This document shows positions 24,205-34,942 of a stretch of 64,000 nt of DNA, in pieces. Made by a program: the position numbers and the translations under genes. The first letter of the stretch is position 1. Every line of letters begins with the position of its first letter. The notes under the pieces are model-generated. The model was not told where the DNA came from, did no database searches, and saw only the letters and a list, made by a program, of their open reading frames with translations. Source of the DNA: Variovorax sp. dw_308 (lineage in GTDB: Bacteria > Pseudomonadota > Gammaproteobacteria > Burkholderiales > Burkholderiaceae_C); contig NZ_JAATOM010000001.1 of assembly GCF_019207085.1 (NCBI RefSeq), forward strand, positions 124,001 to 188,000, in the 5' to 3' direction.

Positions 24205-26361
24205 TCAGTGCGCAACGAGCGACCGCGCCGCCTGCTGCAACGGTCCGAGCTGGCCGTGGATCAGGCGCAGTTGCTCGGCCACCAGGTTTTGCGAGGCGTC
24301 GGCGGCATTCGTGCCGCCGGCCTCCGCAGCCGCGGAGGGGTTGCCGGACGCGGGCGCCCGGCCCTGCGCCAGGCTGCTGCCCAGCGCCTGCAGCACGGAT
24401 GCGACCTGCTCGGCATCCGCCAGCAGCGCGCTCGAGCGTTCGCCCGCGGCCAATGCCTCGCGGTGCGCGCCAAGGCCGGAAAGGTAGTTGAGCACCGTGT
24501 GCGAATGCACCAGGAAACGCAGGCCGCGCTCGCCTTCGTCGGCGCGGCTGCCGGGCTCGGTCATGAGGTTGCCCAGGGCCGTCGACAGCGCGGCATCGGC
24601 GTTGTGCGCGTTGCGCCGCGCGAGGCGGTAGGCCAGGTCGTCGACGCGGCCGTCTTGGAACTGCCGGGCCAGTTCGCGGAGGTAGTGCGCCAGTGCCGCC
24701 AGGCAGCGGCCGGCCAGTGCATCGAGCCGGCGGCCCTGCCAGTCGGGCAGCACCAGGAACACGGCCGCGCCGGCGAGCGCACTGCCGATCAACGTGTCGA
24801 CCATGCGCGGCACGATCAGCACCTGCCCGTCGCCGGTCTGGTTGAAGCACATCAGCACGACCAGCGTCATCGAGGCCGTGGCGATGGTGTAGCGCGTGGT
24901 GCGCGTGCTGAAGAACAGCACGCCGGCCACCACGGTGAACATGGCTTGCAGCAGCAGGTTCGGAAACAGGTCGAACAGCGCCCAGCCGATGGCGAGGCCG
25001 ACGAAGGTGCCCGCCACCCGCTGCAGCATGCGTTGCCGCGTGGCATTGAAGCTGGGCTGGCAGACGAAGATGGTGGTCAGCAGGATCCAGTAGCCCTGGT
25101 GCGCATGGATCGCGCGCATCAGCCCATAGCCGGCCGCCAGCGCGAGGCTCAAGCGCAGGGCGTGCCGCAGCAAGGGCGACGACAGGCGGAACTGCTCGCG
25201 CACGCGGCCCCACGCGTCACGCCACGAGCGCGGCGTGCGGTCATACAGCGCGCCGTCGTTGGCACCGAGTTGCATGGCTGGATCGCTCGCGCCCGCGAGC
25301 TGGGCATCGAGCGTGGCCAGGTTGCCGGCGAGGGCTTGCAGCGAGGCCAGCAAGTCGGTCCCCTGCGCATCCCGATGCGTGTCGAGGTAGTCGATGGCGT
25401 TGCGCAGGTCGCGCAGCGCCGTGGTGCTCTCGTCCCCCTTGACGAAGGGCAGGCGCAGCAGGATTGCGCGCCCCAGCTCCCCGCAGGCGCGCCCCTGCAC
25501 ACGCAGGAGGCGCTGGCAGCGGAACAGCACGTCGCTGTGGAAGAAGGCATCGATCAGGGCGTCGTACGGGTAGTGCGACGAACTGGCCCGCTCATGGATG
25601 TCCTGCGCGATGAAGTAGAGCCCCATGTACTGCTGCATGCGGTGGCTGGAGCGCGTGGCGTCGATGCGGTTGAAGAGGCCTTCCTTGGCCTGGTTGAGCG
25701 CCATCACCACGCGGCCGCTCTGCTGCGCGAGCCGCAGGCGCCGCACCTCGCCCTGGTCGTCGCGCACGGGCTCGAACAGGGTGGACTTGAGCCGCAGGTA
25801 GGCCTCCAGCTCGCGCATCACCTGCGCCAGGTCCTGTTGCACTGGCTGGTGGACGAACAGCGCGCACCAGAGTACCGACAGCAGGCCGTACCAGCTCGCG
25901 CCCGCCAGCAGCAGGGCCGGCTCCAGCCAGAAGGCCTGGCCCGCATCGCCGCGCTGGTCCATGCCGATGGCGGTGTACAGCGCCAGGATCAGCGTGGCAT
26001 AGCCGATCGCCTGGTAGCGCCGGCTGATGGCGCCCAGCATCGTGAGCGTGAAGGTGACCACGACCAGCCCGGCGACGAACACCGCGCGATGGGCGAACGC
26101 GGCCTGCACCGCGAACGCCACCGTCGCAAAGCAGGCCAGCGTCAGCAGCAGCGCCCGGGCGCGGCCGCGCCAGTTGTCGTCGGTCTCCGCCAGCGCGCTG
26201 GCCACCACGCCAAGCAACAAGGGCACCAGTAGCGGCATCTGGTCGAGCGACCAGCAGCCGCCCACGAGCACCCCGAGCGCAATCCCCACGCGAACGCTGT
26301 AGGCGAAGCTGTTGAACGCCCACAGGCGGCGCAACGTGGCGGAGACATTCAGCGAGAACAT
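24205..26361 (-). CDS. YccS-like FUSC family inner-membrane protein
   Basis: About 718 residues. Start ATG 26361 (MFSLNVSATLRRLWAF) is preferred, with 26376 an alternative five codons upstream. Two membrane blocks, each of roughly six helices, lie at about 20-180 and 400-525, separated by a large cytoplasmic helical region (about 180-395). The C-terminal domain is soluble. The layout and motifs such as 'YWILLTTIFVCQPSFNATRQRMLQRVAGT' match the YccS/YhfK branch of FUSC proteins, related to aromatic-acid efflux AaeB. The role is probably transport or envelope stress, unproven. It is a single gene with a tandem repeat in its upstream gap. Confidence 0.88.
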   Translation of the reverse strand: MFSLNVSATLRRLWAFNSFAYSVRVGIALGVLVGGCWSLDQMPLLVPLLLGVVASALAETDDNWRGRARALLLTLACFATVAFAVQAAFAHRAVFVAGLVVVTFTLTMLGAISRRYQAIGYATLILALYTAIGMDQRGDAGQAFWLEPALLLAGASWYGLLSVLWCALFVHQPVQQDLAQVMRELEAYLRLKSTLFEPVRDDQGEVRRLRLAQQSGRVVMALNQAKEGLFNRIDATRSSHRMQQYMGLYFIAQDIHERASSSHYPYDALIDAFFHSDVLFRCQRLLRVQGRACGELGRAILLRLPFVKGDESTTALRDLRNAIDYLDTHRDAQGTDLLASLQALAGNLATLDAQLAGASDPAMQLGANDGALYDRTPRSWRDAWGRVREQFRLSSPLLRHALRLSLALAAGYGLMRAIHAHQGYWILLTTIFVCQPSFNATRQRMLQRVAGTFVGLAIGWALFDLFPNLLLQAMFTVVAGVLFFSTRTTRYTIATASMTLVVLMCFNQTGDGQVLIVPRMVDTLIGSALAGAAVFLVLPDWQGRRLDALAGRCLAALAHYLRELARQFQDGRVDDLAYRLARRNAHNADAALSTALGNLMTEPGSRADEGERGLRFLVHSHTVLNYLSGLGAHREALAAGERSSALLADAEQVASVLQALGSSLAQGRAPASGNPSAAAEAGGTNAADASQNLVAEQLRLIHGQLGPLQQAARSLVAH

Positions 26362-26406
26362 GGTGTTGCGCTGCAACGATCGTGCCGCAGCGCCACGACG
26401 TTCACT

Positions 26407-26532
26407 GGGTAACCTTCGCGCCGCGCGCTTCGGTGCGAGCGCCTTCGGGCGGCCGGGCGGCGCTCACCGGGTAACCTTCGCGCTGCGCGCTACGGTGCGA
26501 GCGCCTTCGGAGCGGCCGGGCGGCGCTCATCC
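26407..26532. repeat. two tandem copies of a 62-64 bp repeat
   Basis: Copy 1 (26407-26468) and copy 2 (26469-26532) both start GGGTAACCTTCGCG, contain CGGTGCGAGCGCCTTCGG and end GCGGCCGGGCGGCGCTCA. They differ at only a few positions, with a two-base insertion in copy 2. The TCA of copy 2 (26527-26529) is the stop codon of the TetR-type gene read on the other strand. It is probably a genome-wide intergenic repeat of this lineage. Confidence 0.8.
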
Positions 26533-27321
26533 GCGCCGCTCCGCGGCCCGCAATGCCCGGCTGCGGGACTCCAGCCCGCGCAGCACCACGTCCACCCAGG
26601 CTTCGAAGCCGCTGGCGAGCGGCTGCGTCTTGCCGCTCGACCAGCGCAGCAGGAAGGCGCGGTTGCGCAAGGCGTCGAGGTTGCGGCCCAGGTGGGGGTG
26701 TCGTGCGTGATCCACCGCGTCGATCTGCGCGCGGCAGGCGGCTTCCCAGGCGGCCGTGTCGTCCGCGGGCGCGCTCGACAGTTCCAGCGTGGCAAAGCCG
26801 CACATCGCGGCAATGACGACATTGAAGGCGTCGACCAGTGCATCGCCTTCGAAGCGCGCATCCTCCAGCGCGGCGACCACATGCTGCAACAGCGGCGCAT
26901 CGAAGGCAGCGTTGCAGGACAGTTCGCTGGCCACGGCCGGCGCCAGGTGCGGATGCTGGCGCAGCGCCTCCCGAAACCCCTGCAGTACCGCACGCAGGCG
27001 CACTTGCCAGGTGCCATCGGGCAGGCCGGTGGCCACTTCCGCAAGCGCCAGCGCGATGGCGCCGGAGACCAAGGCATCGCGGCTCGGAACGTGCCAGTAG
27101 ATCGCGGCCGGAAACACGCCGAGGTTGGCCGCGAGTTGGCGGATATTGAAGGCTGGCAGGCCCTTGCGATCGATCAGGTCGAGGGCCGCCTGCAGGATGC
27201 GCTCGCGTCCCAGTGCCGCGTTGCCACCGCTGGCTGCGTCCTGCTTGCGTGGACGGCCCGGGCGAGGTCGCGCGGGTGGTGACGCCTTGCGGGAGGCGGG
27301 AGGAGGTCGCGGACTCGGCAT
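26527..27321 (-). CDS. TetR/AcrR-family transcriptional regulator
   Basis: A 264-residue regulator. Residues 1-35 are a basic Pro/Ala/Arg-rich extension. The DNA-binding helix-turn-helix is at about 40-85 (GRERILQAALDLIDRKG..., FNIRQLAANLGVFPAAIYWHV), and the remainder is the ligand/dimerisation domain. The PAAIYWHVPSRDAL recognition-helix pattern is typical of TetR. It is divergent from the class IV aminotransferase gene across a 101-bp AT-rich gap with an 18-bp palindrome, so it probably controls itself and that gene. The ligand is unknown. Its last codon lies in a tandem intergenic repeat. Confidence 0.88.
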   Translation of the reverse strand: MPSPRPPPASRKASPPARPRPGRPRKQDAASGGNAALGRERILQAALDLIDRKGLPAFNIRQLAANLGVFPAAIYWHVPSRDALVSGAIALALAEVATGLPDGTWQVRLRAVLQGFREALRQHPHLAPAVASELSCNAAFDAPLLQHVVAALEDARFEGDALVDAFNVVIAAMCGFATLELSSAPADDTAAWEAACRAQIDAVDHARHPHLGRNLDALRNRAFLLRWSSGKTQPLASGFEAWVDVVLRGLESRSRALRAAERRG

Positions 27322-27348
27322 CGGCGGATTCTAGGCGTCTTGTCCGGT

Positions 27349-27366
27349 GTTCAATTTTAATTGAAC
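27349..27366. promoter_or_regulatory. palindromic operator candidate for the adjacent TetR regulator
   Basis: GTTCAAT-TTTA-ATTGAAC is a perfect 7-bp inverted repeat with a 4-bp spacer. It sits 28 bp from the TetR start codon and 57 bp from the aminotransferase start, in a strikingly AT-rich island. A related half ATTGAAC/GTACAATT arrangement continues to 27377. Confidence 0.65.
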
Positions 27367-27422
27367 AACGTACAATTAATTTTTCACCCGTCCTTCCGCG
27401 CCCCTTTTTCGAGGAGTTCCAA

Positions 27423-28349
27423 GTGCTCATTCCCGCCACCCCGCCCGTCGGCCAGTTCGACGGCGGTTGCGTCTTCATCGATGGCGCGTACGCGCCGCTG
27501 TCGGAGGCAAAAGTCTCCCTGTTCGACTGGGGCTTCACCCGTTCCGACGTGACCTATGACGTCGCCACGACGTGGAAGGGCAGCTTCTTCCGCCTCGACG
27601 CGCACATGGACCGCTTCTTCCACAGCCTGCAGAAGATGCACTTGGGCATCCCGTACTCGCGCGCAGAGCTGCGCGAGATCCTGCATGGTTGCGTGCGCGC
27701 GGGCGGCCTGCAGGACGGCTACGTCGCGATGGTCTGCACGCGCGGCGTGCCGCCGCGCGGCGCCCGCGACCCGCGCCTGGCGCAGAACCGCTTCTATGCC
27801 TATGCGCTGCCCTATGTGTGGATTGCGTCGCGCGAGAAGCAGCTGGCCGGCATCGACCTGCACATCAGCGAGCGCCAGCGCATCTCGCCCGCGTCGGTCG
27901 ATCCGACGGTCAAGAACTACCACTGGATCGACCTGGTGCAATCGATGTTCGACGCCTACGACCGGGGGCACGACACCAGCTGCGTGGTCGATGCAGAGGG
28001 CAACGTCACCGAGGGGCCGGGCTTCAACGTCTTCGCGGTGAAGGACGGGCAGGTCTTCACGGCGGACAAGGGCGTGCTGGAAGGCATCTCCCGGCGCACC
28101 GTGCTGGAACTGTGCGGCACGCTGGGCATTCCCCTGCATGTGGGGCCGCTGTCGGTCGATGCGCTGCGCAATGCCGACGAGGTGTTCCTCACGTCGAGCG
28201 GTGGTGGCGTGCTGCCCATCGGCAAGATCGATGGCCAGCCGCTGCCGCCGTTCCCCGGGCCCGTGACCACGCGGCTCCATGACGGCTATTGGGCGCTGCA
28301 CGATGACCCGGCGTACAACGACCCGGTGGACTACGGCAGCGGGGCTTGA
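27423..28349 (+). CDS. class IV aminotransferase (D-amino-acid/branched-chain type)
   Basis: A 308-residue PLP enzyme of fold type IV. The start is GTG 27423 with GAGGAG about 8 bp upstream; the longer frame crosses the TetR operator. The conserved opening [30 protein letters not shown] region, the catalytic Lys in [11 protein letters not shown] (KNYH), the Glu in [12 protein letters not shown] and [11 protein letters not shown] for phosphate binding are all present. The group includes D-amino-acid transaminase, branched-chain transaminase and amine transaminases; specificity cannot be told from sequence here. It is divergent from the TetR gene and probably regulated by it. Confidence 0.87.
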   Translation: MLIPATPPVGQFDGGCVFIDGAYAPLSEAKVSLFDWGFTRSDVTYDVATTWKGSFFRLDAHMDRFFHSLQKMHLGIPYSRAELREILHGCVRAGGLQDGYVAMVCTRGVPPRGARDPRLAQNRFYAYALPYVWIASREKQLAGIDLHISERQRISPASVDPTVKNYHWIDLVQSMFDAYDRGHDTSCVVDAEGNVTEGPGFNVFAVKDGQVFTADKGVLEGISRRTVLELCGTLGIPLHVGPLSVDALRNADEVFLTSSGGGVLPIGKIDGQPLPPFPGPVTTRLHDGYWALHDDPAYNDPVDYGSGA

Positions 28350-28428
28350 GCGCGCAGGGGCAAGACACGGGGCATGGCGGTGTGGCACATTCAGCCGGCG
28401 TGCCCACACCCCGCCACGAAAGCCGATC

Positions 28429-28857
28429 ATGGAATCACGTCCACCCCTACCTCCCTTCACCCTCGAATCCGCCACGAAAAAGGTACAGGCGGCCGAAGAT
28501 GCCTGGAACACGCGCGATCCGGTTCGCGTCAGCCTGGCCTACACGCCGGACACCGAATGGCGCAACCGCGCGGAATTCATCCACGGTCGCGAGCAGGTGG
28601 TCGAGTTCCTGCAGCGCAAATGGGCACGCGAGTTGGACTATCGGCTCAGGAAGACGCTCTGGGCCTTCATGGACAACCGCATCGCGGTGCGCTTCGAGTA
28701 CGAATGGCATGACGACTCGGGGCAGTGGTTTCGCAGTCACGGCAACGAGAACTGGGAGTTCACCGCGCAGGGGCTGATGGCGAAGCGCTACGCAAGCATC
28801 AACGACCAGCCGATTGCGGAAGCGGATCGGAAGTTTCGTTGGGCGCGGGCTTCATGA
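28429..28857 (+). CDS. DUF1348 (NTF2-like) family protein
   Basis: A 142-residue cytosolic protein, start ATG 28429. The sequence features [40 protein letters not shown] and [23 protein letters not shown] are characteristic of DUF1348 proteins, which adopt the SnoaL/NTF2 cone-like barrel. Function is unknown; NTF2-like folds include isomerases, hydrolases and ligand-binding proteins. It is 79 bp after the aminotransferase gene on the same strand and may share its transcript. The region downstream is a repeat-rich gap. Confidence 0.88.
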   Translation: MESRPPLPPFTLESATKKVQAAEDAWNTRDPVRVSLAYTPDTEWRNRAEFIHGREQVVEFLQRKWARELDYRLRKTLWAFMDNRIAVRFEYEWHDDSGQWFRSHGNENWEFTAQGLMAKRYASINDQPIAEADRKFRWARAS

Positions 28858-28893
28858 GTCGATAGTTTCATGTTCGGTGCGCTGCGGGGTCCG

Positions 28894-29077
28894 CCCGGCA
28901 TGCGGTGCGCGCCGGCTGCCTTCACTGTGCCGGTCGCTTCGCGACTCCCTTCCAGTGCTCGCGTTCGGCGGGGTCCATGTGAACTCGCTTCGCTCAAACA
29001 GCACATGGCCCTTGTCCGCCAAACGCTGCGCGCTTCAGCGGCACAGAGGCGGCATCCGTCGCGCACCGCATGCCGGG
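28894..29077 (-). repeat. 184-bp palindrome-ended intergenic element, copy A
   Basis: The ends CCCGGCATGCGGTGCGC (28894-28910) and GCGCACCGCATGCCGGG (29061-29077) are a perfect 17-bp terminal inverted repeat. The interior (about 150 bp, containing AACTCGCTTCGCTCAAACAG) matches copy B at 29400-29571 at roughly 80 percent by eye, in inverted orientation. Short open frames inside are not credible genes. It is probably a MITE-like or REP-like element. Confidence 0.75.
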
Positions 29078-29151
29078 CTGCGGGGTTGATCAACGGGCAG
29101 TGATGCCTGTGAGCGGATAGATCACAGCGCCGCGTCGTGGTTGCGACTGCG

Positions 29152-29274
29152 ACTGCGGCCGTGGCCGTGGCCGTGGCCGTGGCGGTGGCGGTCGCGGTGG
29201 CTGGGGCTGGGGCTGGGGCTGGGGCTGGGGCTGGGGCTGGGGCGGGGGCGGGGGCGGGGGCTGGGGCGGGGGCG
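29152..29274 (+). repeat. G-rich hexanucleotide tract (GGCCGT, then GGGGCT/GGGGCG)
   Basis: Several GGCCGT units lead into twelve uninterrupted G4-tract hexamers at 29203-29274: six GGGGCT, three GGGGCG, one GGGGCT and two GGGGCG. The strand bearing the G-runs is the coding strand of the downstream cyanase gene. It has strong G-quadruplex potential and should be prone to slippage. Confidence 0.9.
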
Positions 29275-29399
29275 GGGCTGAGGCTCGGGTTGCTGTTACG
29301 GCGAGCGGCGAGCGGGGACGGCCGCCCGGGTCCGCGGCAATTGCCTGGGGCTCTTCAGTCTCCGAGACGCTCCTACCTCCGATCACCCCCAAGCCCGGT

Positions 29400-29571
29400 A
29401 GACCATGCCCTCCGGTTGCCGCCTCTGTGGCGCCGAGGAGCGCAGCGTTTCGCGGATCAGGGCCACGTGCTGTTTGAGCGAAGCGAGTTCACGTGGACCC
29501 CGCGAAACGCGAGCACCGCAGGGGAGTCGCGCAGCGACCGTCACAGTGAAGGCGACCGGAGGGCATGGTCT
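29400..29571 (+). repeat. 172-bp palindrome-ended intergenic element, copy B
   Basis: The ends AGACCATGCCCTCCGGT (29400-29416) and ACCGGAGGGCATGGTCT (29555-29571) form a perfect 17-bp terminal inverted repeat. Its sequence differs from the ends of copy A, although the interior is similar and inverted relative to it. It ends 80 bp before the cyanase start codon. Confidence 0.75.
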
Positions 29572-29651
29572 GCCGGGCGCTCCCCGGGAAGCACGAGGAC
29601 GGCACGCCAGTTGCTTGCCTCGAAGCGCCTCAATCCAGAAGGAGCCAAACC

Positions 29652-30095
29652 ATGAACCGCAACGACGTCACCGAAAAGATCATCACCGTCAAGGTAGCCA
29701 AGGGCATCCAGTGGGCCGATGTCGCGAAGAAAGTCGGCCTGTCGAAGGAATGGGTGACGGCCGCCTGCCTCGGCCAGATGACGCTCGACGCCGCGCAAGC
29801 CAAGATCGTCGGCAAGATCTTCGGCCTCAGCGCCGAGGAGCAGAAGTGGTTGCAGGTCGTGCCGTACAAGGGCTCGCTGCCCACCGCCGTGCCGACCGAC
29901 CCGCTGATCTACCGCTGGTACGAGATGGTCAGCGTCTACGGAACCACGATCAAGGAACTGATCCACGAGGAATTTGGCGACGGCATCATGAGCGCGATCG
30001 ACTTCAGCATGAACATCACGCGCACGCCCGATCCGAAGGGCGACCGCGTCAACGTGGTGCTGTCGGGGAAGTTCCTGCCGTACAAGACCTACTGA
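29652..30095 (+). CDS. cynS: cyanate hydratase (cyanase)
   Basis: A 147-residue enzyme that converts cyanate and bicarbonate to ammonia and carbon dioxide. The N-terminal helical, HTH-like domain is about 1-75. The C-terminal catalytic part holds the triad Arg and Glu in PLIYRWYEMVSVYG and Ser in SAIDFSMNITR, plus IHEEFGDGIMSAI, as in E. coli CynS. Length is close to the usual 147-156. ATG 29652 follows AAGGAGCC. No carbonic anhydrase, cyanate transporter or CynR gene is next to it, unlike the E. coli cynTSX operon, and it is preceded by a long repeat-filled gap. Confidence 0.96.
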   Translation: MNRNDVTEKIITVKVAKGIQWADVAKKVGLSKEWVTAACLGQMTLDAAQAKIVGKIFGLSAEEQKWLQVVPYKGSLPTAVPTDPLIYRWYEMVSVYGTTIKELIHEEFGDGIMSAIDFSMNITRTPDPKGDRVNVVLSGKFLPYKTY

Positions 30096-30122
30096 CGAAG
30101 GAGCCTTCCTGGCCGGCGCGGG

Positions 30123-31595
30123 TCAGGATGCCTTCGGCACCTCCCGCATGCTCCCGATCACGCCGCCCCTGGGCAGCATCAGCGCCAGCACGATCGTTCC
30201 CACGCTGGTCAGCAACAAGGCGACGAAGGTGAGATGCAGTGCGCCGCCGAGCGCCAGCCGTGTCACCGAATCGGCCGCGGCCTGCACGGTCGATTCGCGC
30301 AACAGGTGGCGAAGCTGGTCCTCGGGAATCGACTGGCCGCCATGCAGCCGCGCCAGGCCGAAGTTGAACACCGCGCCGAAGAACGCCGCGCCGAGCGCGC
30401 TGCCGAGGTTGCGCGAGAACACGTTGGAGGCCGTGGCGATGCCGCGCTGGGCCACGTCCACCGACTCCTGGATGATGATCAGCGAGCACAGGCTCACGAG
30501 GCCCATGCCCAGGCCCAGCAGGAAGGAACCCACGCCGGCCAGCATCGGCGGATGGCCAGGCTCCAGCAGCGCGAACACCGCGGTGCCCAGCGGCAGCAGC
30601 ACTCCGCCCACGATCATCAGGCGCCACAGCCCGAAGCGCAGGAAGGTACGCGATGCCAGCGTCGCGCCGATGGGCCAGCCCAGCGTAACCATCGTGAGCA
30701 TCAGGCCCGCGACCACGGGCGTCTGCCCGAGCACCACCTGCACGTACATCGGCACGAAGCTGGTCGCGCCCATCAGCGCCATGCCGCCGAGCAGCGCGGA
30801 GCCATTGAGCGTCGCCATCACGCGCGTGCCCCACAGCCGCAGCGACACCATCGGATCGGCGGCGCGCCGCTCCTGCGCGATGAACAGCAAGGCGACGACG
30901 GCGAACAGGCCGGCCCAGGCCCATGCCACGCCGGGCTGGCCCAGGCCGAACTCGGTGAGACAGATCATCAGCGCCGCGATGCCCACGGTGAAGAGGATCG
31001 CGCCGGGGATGTCGATCGACGCGCGGCGGACTGCGGGAGTCTCGTGCAGGAACCACCAGAAACCGGCCGCGGCCGCGATGCCGATCGGCACGTTGATCCA
31101 GAAGATCCAGCCCCACGAGAAGTTGCTCACGATCAGCCCGCCCGCCAGCGGCCCCAGCACCGACGACGCAGCCCATACGCTGGCGAGGTAGCCCTGCACC
31201 TTGCCGCGTTCGCGCGCCGGGTACAGGTCGCCGACGATCGTGAGCGCCATGGGCTGGACCGCGCCGGCGCCGATGCCCTGCAGCAGGCGGAAGGCGATCA
31301 TGGCCGGCATCGACCATGCGAAGCCGCAAAGCACCGAGCCCGTGAGGAAGATCGCGATGCCCGTCAGCATCACCGGCTTGCGGCCGTAGAGATCGGAGAG
31401 CTTGCCGAAAACCACCGTCATCGCGGTCTGCGCGAGCAGGAAGGATGCGAAGACCCAGCTGTAGAGGCCGAGGCCGCCGAGGTCGGAAGCGATGCGGGGC
31501 ATCACGGTGGAGACGATGGTGGCCTCGATCGCGACCATGGCCATCGAGGCCATGACCGCGGCGATGACCAGCGGACGGTGGGTGTTCTTTTTCAT
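30123..31595 (-). CDS. MFS drug transporter, DHA2 (14-helix EmrB/QacA) type
   Basis: A 490-residue inner-membrane exporter with about 14 hydrophobic segments. Start ATG 31595 (MKKNTHRPLVIAAVMAS); the upstream open frame is Arg/Ala-rich noise. Motif D1-type VAIEATIVSTVMPRIASDLGG is at about 21-40, motif A GKLSDLYGRKPVML at about 62-75, and antiporter motif C is suggested by LASVWAASSVLGPLAGGLIV. The family expels lipophilic drugs using the proton gradient. No adjacent EmrA-like adaptor or regulator is present; its neighbours are cyanase (convergent) and PBP1C (upstream on the same strand). Confidence 0.9.
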   Translation of the reverse strand: MKKNTHRPLVIAAVMASMAMVAIEATIVSTVMPRIASDLGGLGLYSWVFASFLLAQTAMTVVFGKLSDLYGRKPVMLTGIAIFLTGSVLCGFAWSMPAMIAFRLLQGIGAGAVQPMALTIVGDLYPARERGKVQGYLASVWAASSVLGPLAGGLIVSNFSWGWIFWINVPIGIAAAAGFWWFLHETPAVRRASIDIPGAILFTVGIAALMICLTEFGLGQPGVAWAWAGLFAVVALLFIAQERRAADPMVSLRLWGTRVMATLNGSALLGGMALMGATSFVPMYVQVVLGQTPVVAGLMLTMVTLGWPIGATLASRTFLRFGLWRLMIVGGVLLPLGTAVFALLEPGHPPMLAGVGSFLLGLGMGLVSLCSLIIIQESVDVAQRGIATASNVFSRNLGSALGAAFFGAVFNFGLARLHGGQSIPEDQLRHLLRESTVQAAADSVTRLALGGALHLTFVALLLTSVGTIVLALMLPRGGVIGSMREVPKAS

Positions 31596-31659
31596 GGAGA
31601 TGCGCGTGGAATGCAGCGCTGGATGATCGGCGAACGGCCTCGCCCGTGCCGGGGTGGGG

Positions 31660-33894
<2,235 letters not shown>

Positions 33895-33987
33895 GGGTCT
33901 GGGGACTACTCGAATACGGGCAGATGCGGCGTTGTTGCGCGCGGGCCCGGCGGCCATTGTGAAGGCTGTGAAAGAAAAGGAAACACC

Positions 33988-34182
33988 ATGAAGAAAACAG
34001 TTCTCTTGCTGGCCGCAGCGGCCATCACCGCCTTGTCGGGATGCGTCGCCGTGCCCTACGACGCGGGCTACTCGCGCGCCGAGCCGCCGCCTCATGCACG
34101 CGGCCGCGGTGATCGTGACCGCGACGGCGACGGCGTGCCCAATCGCTACGACCGGGCGCCGGACAATCCCGCGTATCGCTGA
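33988..34182 (+). CDS. small lipoprotein with Asp-rich calcium-type repeat
   Basis: A 64-residue protein, ATG 33988 with AAGG about 8 bp upstream. The signal peptide MKKTVLLLAAAAITALSGC ends in a lipobox (LSGC), so lipidation is expected at Cys19. The mature part is short and carries DRDRDGDGVPNRYDRAPDNP, a thrombospondin-3/EF-hand-like loop. It is divergent from pbpC. Small lipoproteins of this type are common and of unknown function in this lineage. Confidence 0.8.
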   Translation: MKKTVLLLAAAAITALSGCVAVPYDAGYSRAEPPPHARGRGDRDRDGDGVPNRYDRAPDNPAYR

Positions 34183-34279
34183 AGCGGGATGTCGCGCGCC
34201 TGATGCCCGGCCTTGCCACGCCGGGCCGCTGAACCTATCGTGAGGCTCCATCAACGCATCTCACGAATCGGAGCCTCAC

Positions 34280-34597
34280 ATGCCCAAGGGTTACTGGATC
34301 GCGCGCGTCGACGTCTCCGACCCGGAGCAATACAAGGCCTACATCGCGGCCAATGCGGAGCCGTTCCGCAAGTACGGCGCGCACTTCCTCGTGCGTGCCG
34401 GCCCGTTCGAGAATCCCGAAGGTATCAGCCGCTCGCGCAACGTCGTGATCGAGTTCCCGTCGCACCAGGCCGCCCTCGATTGCTGGAAATCGCCGGAGTA
34501 CCAGGCGGCCCTCAAGCTGCGCACCTCGGTCTCGACCCTCGACCTCGTGATCATCGAAGGCTACGAGGGGCCGCAACCGGGCGACACGAAGGCGTAG
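34280..34597 (+). CDS. DUF1330 family protein
   Basis: A 105-residue cytosolic protein with the DUF1330 pattern: MPKGYWIARVDVSDPEQYKA at the start, YGAHFLVRAG, NVVIEFPSHQAALDCWKSPEYQ and LVIIEGYEG. It has the dimeric alpha/beta-barrel (ferredoxin-like) fold and unknown role. The start at 34280 is preceded by GGAGCC. It forms a separate short unit after the small lipoprotein gene, with a GCCCGGC/GCCGGGC hairpin (34205-34226) between them. Confidence 0.9.
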   Translation: MPKGYWIARVDVSDPEQYKAYIAANAEPFRKYGAHFLVRAGPFENPEGISRSRNVVIEFPSHQAALDCWKSPEYQAALKLRTSVSTLDLVIIEGYEGPQPGDTKA

Positions 34598-34638
34598 GCC
34601 GTCGACTCACGGCCTGGCGACAGCGAAAAGAATCACCT

Positions 34639-34914
34639 TCAGGCGCGTTCGCCGAAGCGCGCGGCCGACCGGGCCTTGGCTCGCTGCGCCTCGACTTCCC
34701 GGTCACGCGGCTCGGCCGTGGTCACGAGCGACCGGATCAGCGTCCGCGCCGTGGCCGCCACTTCCTCCACGGCGCGGTCGAAGGCCTCGGTGTTGCTTTT
34801 CGATGGCACGGTGAAGCCGCTCAGCTTGCGGATGAACTGCAGCGAGGCGTCGCGGATTTCCTGCTCGGTGGCCGGCGGCTCGAAATTGAAAAGCGTTCGG
34901 ATGTTCCTGCACAT
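34639..34914 (-). CDS. DUF2277 family protein
   Basis: A 91-residue protein with the family signature at its N-terminus, MCRNIRTLFNFEPPATEQEI, followed by ASLQFIRKLSGFTVPSKSN and an Arg/Ala-rich tail. DUF2277 proteins are small and cytosolic; function is unknown. It is the last gene of a minus-strand run of small genes that begins near 37509. Confidence 0.9.
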   Translation of the reverse strand: MCRNIRTLFNFEPPATEQEIRDASLQFIRKLSGFTVPSKSNTEAFDRAVEEVAATARTLIRSLVTTAEPRDREVEAQRAKARSAARFGERA

Positions 34915-34942
34915 GCGCGTGCTCCCGGTGCGTCTGGTGGGT

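Noticed and set aside
28870..29585. Short Cys/Arg/Ser-rich frames inside copies A and B of the intergenic element
   Set aside because: They exist only because the repeated DNA is open in that frame. They are interrupted by the element ends and show no independent start signals.
29137..29655. 172-codon frame across the hexanucleotide tract
   Set aside because: It is a translation of GGCCGT and GGGGCT repeats into Val-Ala and Gly-Ala strings, then of the intergenic element and the cyanase upstream region.
34205..34226. GCCCGGC/GCCGGGC hairpin after the small lipoprotein gene as a terminator
   Set aside because: No T-run follows on either strand, so it was only mentioned and not called.
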